A stretch of 10,546 nucleotides of DNA, taken from a bacterium. GTDB lineage: Bacteria > Spirochaetota > UBA4802 > UBA5550. Below the pieces are notes generated by a model, which saw only the letters and a list, made by a program, of their open reading frames with translations, did no database searches and was not told where the DNA came from. Location of the stretch: the NCBI GenBank assembly GCA_024224995.1, contig JAAENB010001196.1:1-10546 (forward strand), in the 5' to 3' direction. The position numbers and the translations under genes are program-made. Shown piece by piece: positions 5,801 through 10,546 of the stretch (positions are counted from its first letter, which is position 1; every line of letters starts with the position of its first letter).

Positions 5801-8579
5801 TTATTATTACCGTGTCCGGGCATATAACGGTATTGGCAGCTCCGGTTATTCAGCTGCCGCAAGCGCGTCTACGGATAATCCCGATGAGCTCGCCGCTTAC
5901 TGGAAATTAGACGATTCCGCGCTGGATGAAACGTCGAACAACAACGGAACAGAAGTCAGCCTTGGTACGTTCAGTTACATAGACGGCATTGTAGGAAGGG
6001 CTGCTTCGTTTAACTCCACCTATGACGATCACATCCTGTGTCCGGCTAATTCAAGCCTCAATTCCACAACCCAGTCCATAAGTTTCTGGGGACGGTCCAG
6101 GGACGCAAACTCCGGCATCTGCCTTGCCCGCGGTATTAACAATGAAGACGGCTGGCGAATCAGCTGGGGAAGCGGAAACATCAATATTACGTATAACAAT
6201 ATTGGACAGCAGGGATATGCCGGGCTTACTCCCTGGGAAGGAATTCCGCTTGATCAGTGGTATCATATTACTATCGTCATTGACGAGTCTATTGGCTCCT
6301 ACGGTCAAATTCGATCCTATGTCAACGGCGTTCACCAGGAAGGCTTCGACCATCCCATGCAGTTTTCACTGCTAACCACCGACACCCGGAAACTGTATAT
6401 CGGCAAAAAAAGCGAGTGGGGCGCAGCCTGGAACGGAGACCTTGATGAAGTGAGGATCTACAACCGTGCCCTGAGTGACGATGAGATCACAGCGCTCTAC
6501 CAGGGCAACCCGGGAGCAACACCGGCCCCGCCCTCCTATCTTGAGACAACGCCCGTGACCTCGACCCAAATAGATCTCACCTGGATCGACAACGCGTTAA
6601 ACGAAGAAGGTTTTCATCTTGAACGGTCGGAAGACGACGGCAGCACCTACGCCATTATCGCCCAGCCCGCTGCTGATAGTACTTCCTATAGCGATACCGG
6701 TCTGAGCCCGGGAACCCTCTACCGCTACCGGGTTCGGGCTTATAACGCCGACGGGAACTCTTCATATTCAACCAGCGAAAGCACCACAACGCCCGATGTC
6801 GCTCCGGACGCTCCCGCTTCGCTCCTGGCAGCAAGCGTCTCAGCTGCTGAAATTTCTCTCAGCTGGATCGATTCCGCGAATAACGAAACCGGGTTCAGGA
6901 TTGAACGCTCTCCGGACGGTTCCTCCTTCACGGAGATTGGGACCGTCTCAGCAAACACGACAAGCTATGCCGACAGCGGCGTATCGCCCGATTCAAGCTA
7001 TTATTACCGCGTCCGGGCATATAACGCAGCGGGAGATTCTTCGTATTCAAACACCGCGAACGCAACAACGCCCGATGTCGCTCCGGACGCTCCGGATTCG
7101 CTCCTGGCAGCAAGCGTATCGTCTACTGAAATTTCTCTCAGCTGGAACGATTCCGCGGATAACGAAACCGGGTTCAAAATTGAACGGTCTCCGGACGGCT
7201 CCTCCTTCACGGAGATTGGGACCGCGGCGGCAAACACCACCAGCTATGCCGACAACGGCGTGTCGCCCAATTCAAGCTATTATTACCGCGTCCGGGCGTA
7301 TAACGCGGTGGGAGATTCTTCGTATTCAAACACCGCGAACGCCACAACACCCGAAGTCGCTCCGGACGCTCCGGATTCGCTCCTGGCAACAAGCGTCTCA
7401 GCTGCTGAAATTTCTCTCAGCTGGATCGATTCCGCGAATAACGAAACCGGGTTCAGGATTGAACGCTCTCCGGACGGCTCCTCCTTCACGGAGATTGGGA
7501 CTGTCTCTGCAAACACGACAAGCTGCGCCAGTACCGGGTTATTGTCCAACACCACGTATTATTACCGGGTAGCGGCTTTTAACACTGCCGGAGACTCGGA
7601 CTATTCAAACATATCAAACGCCGCTACCGCTTCGGAAAGCGCGACGCAAATTATCGCGGATCATACCATAGTCGATGACTATGATATAATCCCGCAGCAT
7701 TATATCGATGAAGTGAAAAAGATGCTTCTAAACCTGCCCGGAGAATCCCATGCCCGCGGTTATATCTACGGCATGGAGCTCCTGGAATCGGCCGACTCAC
7801 GGTTTGCCGTTAACGCGGTCTGGGATACCGTGCCCGAAGCATACACTGCCGATCACCTGCGAGTACTCAAGGCCATGCACAGTTCCGGCTGGGACTACAT
7901 GGTTGGCGAAGAGGATACCTGGACCAGCCAGAGCGCTGTAGACCAGGTCAACGCGCACCTGGAATATTGCCGTATTAACCAGTCCAACAATGTTGATGTC
8001 TTTGGCTGGGGCTGGTGCTGGGACATGACCGCCACCAACGGACCCGGCGGAACCATGGACCCTGTTTACAAAGTCCGCTGGGCCGGAAGAAGCTATACCG
8101 GAAGCGGCGACCAGGGCCGCTGGGGGCTTGACAATGACGATACCGCTCTTACGGGCAATAGCATCAATATGAACAATTACCTTGATGCCATTGAAAGCTT
8201 CATTGCCAATAACCCCGACACCACCGTCTTCTTTACCACGGGTCCCGTGGACGGCTGGACCAATTCCGGGGAAAACGGCTACCAGCGATGGCTCAAACAC
8301 CAATACATTAGAAACTATGTCCTGGCGAACTCAAGCAGGATACTGTTTGACTACGCCGACATTCTCACCCACAGCCCGGGCGGAACCATGACGCAGCTCT
8401 CCTGGACCGACAGTGAGAGTTCACCCCACTCCTTTGCCGGAATATACTCCGGCTACGAAGGCGAATACGATTCCGGCAGGGGAACCTGCCACGTATCAGG
8501 GGAAGGCGTTACCCGTCTGGGTAAAGCCATGTGGTGGATGCTGGCCCGTATCGCGGGCTGGGATGGATTGCCGGAATAA
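2898..8579 (+). CDS. Giant multidomain surface lipoprotein with 11 FN3 repeats, LamG domain and conserved C-terminal domain (1893 aa)
   Basis: Residues 1-28 are a lipoprotein signal peptide (MLRKLL, hydrophobic core, then STTAC with Cys28), a relaxed lipobox. Residues 30-260 are beta-rich, unassigned, with motifs such as GSLTIDL and GLTPGNWTITVEAL seen in spirochaete lipoproteins. Residues 262-344 look Ig/PKD-like (YTWYLNGSAIATG). FN3 repeats start at 345, 438, 530, 623, 716, 809 and 902. A LamG/concanavalin-like domain spans 996-1205 (WKLDDSALDETSNN; LDQWYHITIVID; LDEVRIYNRALSDDEI). FN3 repeats 8-11 start at 1206, 1301, 1394 and 1487. The C-terminal domain, 1580-1893, opens with ADHTIVDDYDIIPQHYIDEV and contains WCWDM (1706-1710), TTGPVDG (1780-1786), DYAD (from 1818), His1865 and a closing WWMLARIAGWDG. 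That ending is shared by a family of large secreted bacterial proteins, possibly SGNH-hydrolase related, though a clear GDS motif is not seen. FN3 and LamG modules suggest glycan or surface attachment and spacing. A strong terminator follows. Whether it is displayed outside the outer membrane is inferred. Confidence 0.9.
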   Translation: MLRKLLSSFLSSFLLLILISLVISTTACSTDSEGDSTTGSLTIDLSTATMGKTIVPDFDMTPHSYIITGAGPGNFSVSTQSGSARINGLTPGNWTITVEALNAGSNPIGQGTSAITITAGQASICRVTVTPLSGNGTMSLTVLWNADIIPGDASGISIETTLALNGGTAIAVAPEDITVNETERTASIVCERAAGYYTVQVTLKADDTPVGNAADVIRVLKDPDGSSHTYTETLAIMPVPGSGGTPVVIDPDLKDEIGISFSGQESILSLGQTMSITAAAPAETGTIAYTWYLNGSAIATGDSCSFGSDLPEGTYQVVVTAFLPGEERAGSLSHSFEVTADFFEIPLIPENLHADIISYDSILLAWDDTSECESGFSLERSLDGISYTEIASLTQNTSSFLDTGLDPVTVYYYRVRAFNNSGSSAYSTEYSGETTYPAPLAPENLITTNSTSGTIDLAWNDLSSFEDGFSIERSNDGSAFTEITTVTANSTTYADSGLTPDTTWFYRVRAYNDIGNSAYSNIADTTTPDVAPADPAGLTALAVSASEITISWTDNSGNESGFRVERSPDGSAFTEITTVAANATSYADSGLTPDTAWFYRVRAYNDIGNSAYSNTANAATPDVVPADPAGLTASAVSASEITISWNDNSGNESGFRIERSPDGSAFTEITTVAANVTSYADTGLTPDSAYFYRVRAYNDIGNSAYSNTANAATPDVAPDAPAGLTALAVSASAITISWTDNSNNESGFRVERSLDGSSFSEITTTAANVSTYADTGLTPDTAYFYRVRAYNDIDNSAYSNTANAATPDVVPADPAGLTALAVSASEITISWTDNAGNESGFSVERSPDGSAFTEVTTVAANVTSYADSGLTPHTAYFYRVRAYNAIGNSAYSNTANTTTPDVVPADPAGLTAAAVSASEITISWTDNSGNESGFRVERSPDGSAFTEITTVSADVATYTDSGLSSASTYYYRVRAYNGIGSSGYSAAASASTDNPDELAAYWKLDDSALDETSNNNGTEVSLGTFSYIDGIVGRAASFNSTYDDHILCPANSSLNSTTQSISFWGRSRDANSGICLARGINNEDGWRISWGSGNINITYNNIGQQGYAGLTPWEGIPLDQWYHITIVIDESIGSYGQIRSYVNGVHQEGFDHPMQFSLLTTDTRKLYIGKKSEWGAAWNGDLDEVRIYNRALSDDEITALYQGNPGATPAPPSYLETTPVTSTQIDLTWIDNALNEEGFHLERSEDDGSTYAIIAQPAADSTSYSDTGLSPGTLYRYRVRAYNADGNSSYSTSESTTTPDVAPDAPASLLAASVSAAEISLSWIDSANNETGFRIERSPDGSSFTEIGTVSANTTSYADSGVSPDSSYYYRVRAYNAAGDSSYSNTANATTPDVAPDAPDSLLAASVSSTEISLSWNDSADNETGFKIERSPDGSSFTEIGTAAANTTSYADNGVSPNSSYYYRVRAYNAVGDSSYSNTANATTPEVAPDAPDSLLATSVSAAEISLSWIDSANNETGFRIERSPDGSSFTEIGTVSANTTSCASTGLLSNTTYYYRVAAFNTAGDSDYSNISNAATASESATQIIADHTIVDDYDIIPQHYIDEVKKMLLNLPGESHARGYIYGMELLESADSRFAVNAVWDTVPEAYTADHLRVLKAMHSSGWDYMVGEEDTWTSQSAVDQVNAHLEYCRINQSNNVDVFGWGWCWDMTATNGPGGTMDPVYKVRWAGRSYTGSGDQGRWGLDNDDTALTGNSINMNNYLDAIESFIANNPDTTVFFTTGPVDGWTNSGENGYQRWLKHQYIRNYVLANSSRILFDYADILTHSPGGTMTQLSWTDSESSPHSFAGIYSGYEGEYDSGRGTCHVSGEGVTRLGKAMWWMLARIAGWDGLPE
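2910..2939 (+). repeat. 12-bp in-frame tandem repeat in the signal peptide
   Basis: Units CTTTTATCATCG (2910-2921) and TTTTTATCATCG (2922-2933), then a partial TTTTTA, encode LLSS-FLSS-FL in the hydrophobic core of the signal peptide. Slippage would add or remove four residues without breaking the frame. Confidence 0.6.
4485..5879 (+). repeat. 279-bp tandem DNA repeats encoding FN3 repeats 3-7
   Basis: Five units begin at 4485, 4764, 5043, 5322 and 5601, each exactly 93 codons with no indel until the last. They start V-A/V-P-ADPAGLTA (VAPDAPAGLTA in unit 5) and end NTANAATPD in most units. The stretch encoding NDIGNSAYSN and the one encoding NESGFRVERSPDG are nearly identical between units at DNA level, indicating recent duplication or gene conversion. 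The last unit degenerates toward its end where the LamG domain begins. Confidence 0.85.
6798..7634 (+). repeat. 279-bp tandem DNA repeats encoding FN3 repeats 9-11
   Basis: Units begin at 6798, 7077 and 7356, each 93 codons. They share VAPDAP-x-SLLA, ISLSW, NNETGF (or DNETGF) and SYYYRVRAYNA, which distinguish them from the left array (PADPAGLTA, ITISW, GNESGF, NDIGNSAYSN). The right array therefore expanded separately. The final unit diverges in its last third ahead of the C-terminal domain. Confidence 0.85.
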
Positions 8580-8595
8580 AGAGTTTTTCAACAGG

Positions 8596-8626
8596 TTGGG
8601 CGCAGTTTCTGCTGCGCCCAATTTTT
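8596..8626 (+). terminator. Strong intrinsic terminator of the lipoprotein gene
   Basis: TTGGGCGCAG (8596-8605) pairs perfectly with CTGCGCCCAA (8612-8621) around a six-base loop, and five T follow directly (8622-8626). It begins 17 bases after the stop codon. On the minus strand no U-rich tail follows the stem at once, so it probably ends plus-strand transcription only, although the TetR gene converges onto it. Confidence 0.92.
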
Positions 8627-8635
8627 CCATTTTAT

Positions 8636-9208
8636 TTAAGATTTAAGAATTGATTCTACCATATGATGAATCAACAGTTTCGCGTCATCCAGGCCTTTTG
8701 AGATCTCCGTATGCCCAATCAAATGTAATTCAACCAGGCCATGAATAAAGGCGTATAGAATAGCGGTTTTTTCTATCAAAATTTTAGGGTCCGTAATAAG
8801 GCCCGATGCTGCCTCAGAAACAAAAAAAGAGACTTTTTGAAAAACAGAATACGCGGCATGGTGTATTCCGGGAAACCTGGTATCATCCCACTTTGTATTA
8901 AACATAAGCTGGTAGTGCCCGGGATTTTCAAGTCCAAAATCATAATAGGTGACAAATATCTCAATTAAAAGTTCTCTGGAATTTTTAACGGTTCCTTCTA
9001 ATTTGTTAATCTCTTCTTTTAGTACGATAAAATTTTCAACAACAATCGTAGCCAGAAGCGACTCTTTATTTTCAAAATGTCTGTATAATGCCGTGCGCGA
9101 TAACCCGGCAAGTTTCCCCACTTCCCTCATTGAAACGGCCTCAACTCCACTGGTATCAACAAGGCCGCGTGTCACATTAAGGAGAAGCTGTTTGGTCTCG
9201 GAATTCAT
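8636..9208 (-). CDS. TetR-family transcriptional repressor (190 aa), with WHG-type C-terminal domain
   Basis: The N-terminal 50 residues are a TetR DNA-binding domain: MNSETKQLLLNVTRGLV opens helix 1, and the HTH is at about 27-46 (SMREVGKLAGLSRTALYRHF), ending in the usual FENKESLL. The C-terminal part has NPGHYQLMF (95-103) and AFIHGLVELHLIGH (153-166), features of the TetR C-terminal WHG family. Ligands there are varied and unpredictable. The ATG at 9208 is chosen because helix 1 then begins at the normal place; GAGGA lies 13 bases upstream, somewhat far. The frame continues upstream to a GTG at 9259, which would add 17 residues but has no properly spaced SD. The gene is divergent from the SDR gene across paired operators, so it most likely represses both itself and the SDR gene. 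It converges on the lipoprotein gene's terminator. Confidence 0.92.
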   Translation of the reverse strand: MNSETKQLLLNVTRGLVDTSGVEAVSMREVGKLAGLSRTALYRHFENKESLLATIVVENFIVLKEEINKLEGTVKNSRELLIEIFVTYYDFGLENPGHYQLMFNTKWDDTRFPGIHHAAYSVFQKVSFFVSEAASGLITDPKILIEKTAILYAFIHGLVELHLIGHTEISKGLDDAKLLIHHMVESILKS

Positions 9209-9264
9209 ATCTATACTAAAATCCTCAATTTTTTTAATTTTGCTCCATTTTTTTAGCACATCCT

Positions 9265-9279
9265 GTTGACGCTGTCAAC
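9265..9279. promoter_or_regulatory. TetR operator O1 (GTTGACGCTGTCAAC)
   Basis: A 6-bp perfect palindrome, GTTGAC and GTCAAC, with centre GCT. Flanks TCCT on the left and TG on the right extend the match to O2 in inverted orientation to about 21 bp with a single difference. It covers the plus-strand -35 (TTGACG) and the expected start of the TetR transcript. The binder is presumed to be the adjacent TetR protein. Confidence 0.82.
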
Positions 9280-9294
9280 TGTTTTTAGTATATT
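9266..9294 (+). promoter_or_regulatory. Promoter of the SDR gene
   Basis: -35 TTGACG (9266-9271), 17-bp spacer, -10 TATATT (9289-9294): close to sigma-70 consensus. Transcription would begin near 9301, placing operator O2 at the very start of the transcript. Confidence 0.8.
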
Positions 9295-9315
9295 TATTTC
9301 AGTTGACAGTGTCAA
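9287..9315 (-). promoter_or_regulatory. Promoter of the TetR gene
   Basis: Read on the minus strand: -35 TTGACA (9315-9310), 17-bp spacer, -10 TATACT (9292-9287). Its -10 shares bases 9289-9292 with the opposing -10, so the two promoters cannot both be occupied by polymerase. Start of transcription is expected near 9280, inside the edge of O1. Confidence 0.8.
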
Positions 9316-9316
9316 C
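9302..9316. promoter_or_regulatory. TetR operator O2 (GTTGACAGTGTCAAC)
   Basis: The same 6-bp palindrome as O1 with centre AGT, placed 37 bp from O1 (start to start), close to 3.5 helical turns. It contains the minus-strand -35 and the 5' end of the SDR transcript. Confidence 0.82.
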
Positions 9317-9329
9317 AGGACAAAATATT

Positions 9330-9335
9330 GGAGGG
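9330..9335 (+). promoter_or_regulatory. Ribosome binding site deciding the SDR start
   Basis: GGAGGG lies six bases (from GGAGG) before the ATG at 9341. The frame is open back to 9266, but that stretch is the operator/promoter region and cannot be coding. Confidence 0.85.
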
Positions 9336-9340
9336 ATTAT

Positions 9341-10237
9341 ATGAAAACATATCTTATTACCGGCTCAACCAGTGGATTAGGGTTAGAAATCGTAAAGAAT
9401 CTTGCCAAGAACCCAAAAAACAGGGTCATAATGGCAATTCGGAATCTTAGCAGGGGCCTGGAAATCGCTCAAGAAACCGGAAGTAATGTAGAAGCTGTTC
9501 AGCTTGATCTATCGCAATTATCAAATATTACGGCATTTATAGAAAAATGGGATCTGAAAATTGACGGTTTGATAAATAACGCGGGAGTGCAATTCGTGGA
9601 CGAAACAAATTTTACGCCCGATGGATTTGAAGAAACAATAGCGGTAAACCATTTAGCCGCTTTTATGCTGACTATTGGATTACAACCCTATCTCGAAAAC
9701 GGACGGGTTTTATTTATCGGAAGCGGCACGCACAATCCCCATTATCCCTATGGAAAGATGTTTGGATTTCGCGGTGCTCAGTATACCTCCATCCGGGAAT
9801 TACTCCGGGGAACAAGTACCGCGCCAAACACGAAGCAAATGAATCTTGACCGATACGCAACTTCAAAGTTACTGAACACCATTACGGCAGTGGAACTCTC
9901 AAGAAGGTTCAAAAATATTTCTTCGTATGCACTTGACCCCGGACTTATGCCCGGAACGGGTCTTGCCCGTAAACAGTCTAAAACCATTCAGTTCTTATGG
10001 AAAAAAGTAATGCCTGTAATGGGATTCGTTATGCCCGATACGTCTACAGCCAAAAGATCGGGCAAAGCTGCTGCCTGGATTATCACATCAGCGCGTGCTC
10101 AAAAGCAACCCGGTACAATTTATTCTTATAACAAAAAACCGAATGTTCATGTCTGGAAAGAAGTTGTTTCGGATGAAAAAATTGGTTCCGAAGTCTATGA
10201 AGACTCCATGAAAATAATTCAGGGTAGTATTAGTTGA
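9341..10237 (+). CDS. Short-chain dehydrogenase/reductase, retinol dehydrogenase/protochlorophyllide reductase-like (298 aa)
   Basis: A classical Rossmann-fold SDR that should carry out NAD(P)-dependent reduction or oxidation of a carbonyl/alcohol in the cytoplasm. TGSTSGLG (7-14) is the dinucleotide-binding glycine motif. R34 after the second strand (MAIRN) suggests preference for NADP. D56 (LDLSQL), NNAG (79-82), N103, S128 (GSG) and Y172-x3-K176 (YATSK) complete the catalytic set N-S-Y-K, and DPGLMPGTGL (199-208) is the family's PG loop. At 298 residues, with an insert of about 30 between the serine and tyrosine strands, it matches the retinol dehydrogenase/protochlorophyllide reductase-like branch rather than the 250-residue core. 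The substrate cannot be told. Being controlled by a divergent TetR, it may help detoxify or modify a small molecule that the repressor senses. No other gene follows on this strand in the window. Confidence 0.93.
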   Translation: MKTYLITGSTSGLGLEIVKNLAKNPKNRVIMAIRNLSRGLEIAQETGSNVEAVQLDLSQLSNITAFIEKWDLKIDGLINNAGVQFVDETNFTPDGFEETIAVNHLAAFMLTIGLQPYLENGRVLFIGSGTHNPHYPYGKMFGFRGAQYTSIRELLRGTSTAPNTKQMNLDRYATSKLLNTITAVELSRRFKNISSYALDPGLMPGTGLARKQSKTIQFLWKKVMPVMGFVMPDTSTAKRSGKAAAWIITSARAQKQPGTIYSYNKKPNVHVWKEVVSDEKIGSEVYEDSMKIIQGSIS

Positions 10238-10245
10238 CGGTTGAC

Positions 10246-10279
10246 AGAAACTCTTTTTAAATAGGGCTGGTTTCCGGGA
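10246..10279 (+). repeat. 34-bp direct repeat, copy 1
   Basis: Begins AGAAACTCTTTTTAAA and continues TAGGGCTGGTT. It matches copy 2 at 10413-10446 with about four differences. It starts nine bases after the SDR stop codon. Confidence 0.75.
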
Positions 10280-10314
10280 AGAGAGACGTTGCATGCAACG
10301 TCTCTCAGAACCAG
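10267..10314. repeat. Long palindrome / stem-loop
   Basis: GAGAGACGTTGCA (10281-10293) is followed at once by its exact reverse complement TGCAACGTCTCTC (10294-10306), a perfect 26-bp palindrome. Outer arms CTGGTT (10267-10272) and AACCAG (10309-10314) also pair. No T-run follows, so it is not a standard intrinsic terminator, although it could stabilise the 3' end of the SDR transcript. Confidence 0.75.
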
Positions 10315-10412
10315 ACCCCTGCCCGGAGCATCTTCGCTTCGCAAAAAACAGACCCCGGTATCGACACAGTTTCTGACCTATTTTTCCCCGTTCCACGGGG
10401 TCAACACTCTCA

Positions 10413-10446
10413 AGAAACTCTTTTTAAACAGGGCCGGTTCCCGAAG
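10413..10446 (+). repeat. 34-bp direct repeat, copy 2
   Basis: AGAAACTCTTTTTAAACAGGGCCGGTT and a few further bases, 167 bp from copy 1. Between the copies lies the 26-bp palindrome, so the pair could bracket a mobile or duplicated unit. Confidence 0.75.
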
Positions 10447-10546
10447 ATTTTATCCCGGGGCCATGCTCTGTTTCACGGGGTTGAAACCCCGAGCTACAAC
10501 ACGTCGCCCCGCTGGGGCTATTCTGTCTTGGGTCAGCATTGAACCA

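Larger units (their letters stand above)
10238..10546. repeat. Palindrome-rich non-coding repeat region
   Basis: I see no gene in these 309 bases. They contain a 34-bp direct repeat in two copies, a long palindrome and three GC-rich hairpins: CCCCGT/ACGGGG at 10386-10400, CGGGGT/ACCCCG at 10476-10491 and GCCCC/GGGGC at 10506-10518. CAGACCCC also occurs twice (10312-10319 and 10349-10356). This dense pattern is typical of dispersed intergenic elements of REP or MITE type, or remnants of one; no transposase is visible. Confidence 0.6.

Noticed and set aside
6796..7572. 258-codon frame overlapping the FN3 repeats in another phase
   Set aside because: It is a by-product of the 93-codon period: the shifted frame stays open in each repeat copy. 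It is Arg/Ser/Pro rich and has no start signals. The shorter shifted or antisense frames across 4451-7555 have the same cause.
4485..7634. Regular DNA repeats as a CRISPR array
   Set aside because: The repeats are 279-bp coding units of FN3 domains with no unique spacers of CRISPR size.
7797..8303. Antisense 168-codon frame under the C-terminal domain
   Set aside because: It is the mirror of well-supported coding sequence, with low-complexity Val/Gly/Ala composition and no SD.
8949..9269. Plus-strand 106-codon frame antisense to the TetR gene
   Set aside because: The TetR helix-turn-helix is clear on the other strand, and this frame runs into the operator region.
9341..10237. Longer SDR start at 9266
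   Set aside because: It would translate the operators and promoter; the ATG at 9341 has an ideal SD and begins right at the first Rossmann strand.
10088..10396. Minus-strand 102-codon frame at the right end
   Set aside because: It overlaps the SDR 3' end and the palindromic repeat region; its Arg/Cys/Ser-rich product looks like translated repeat DNA.

Overview
The window looks like bacterial chromosome from a non-Bacteroidota, mid-GC organism, and a member of the Spirochaetota is my best guess. The reasons are strong Shine-Dalgarno (SD) sites close to start codons, near-consensus sigma-70 promoters (TTGACA, 17 bp, TATACT), a large lipoprotein with a relaxed lipobox, and a seven-helix membrane AraC-type regulator. 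The strong SD sites and the promoter type argue against Bacteroidota, where this AraC architecture is also common. The phylum call is inference only.

Layout. Bases 1-279 hold no gene I trust, but contain a hairpin and a 7-bp inverted repeat with 13-bp spacer just ahead of the first gene. At 280-696 (+) is a small exported protein made almost entirely of six 16-residue repeats, each with two cysteines. Convergent to it on the minus strand are two short paralogous genes (699-959 and 1099-1347) resembling only region 2 of sigma-70 factors. They arose by tandem duplication, and each is preceded by a copy of the same hairpin element. Further upstream on the minus strand is a membrane-bound AraC-family regulator (1446-2615).

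Divergent from the AraC gene lies a 14-codon reading frame with a strong ribosome binding site. It is followed by the dominant gene of the window (2898-8579, +), a predicted 1893-residue surface lipoprotein. Its order is: lipoprotein signal, N-terminal beta-rich domain, Ig/PKD-like domain, seven fibronectin type III (FN3) repeats, a LamG/concanavalin-like domain, four more FN3 repeats, and a conserved 310-residue C-terminal domain with possible SGNH-hydrolase relationship. The FN3 repeats form two separately homogenised groups with a 279-bp DNA period. A strong intrinsic terminator follows.

The right part is a regulator/enzyme pair: a TetR repressor (8636-9208, -) divergent from a short-chain dehydrogenase/reductase (9341-10237, +). 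The 132-bp gap carries two nearly identical palindromic operators 37 bp apart. They overlap the -35 elements of two face-to-face promoters whose -10 boxes share bases, so one repressor probably shuts both genes. The last 309 bases hold no gene; they are packed with palindromes and a 34-bp direct repeat, typical of a dispersed non-coding repeat element.

The most unusual items are the 12-cysteine repeat protein, the twin sigma-region-2-only genes, the modular giant lipoprotein and the symmetrical TetR/SDR control region.
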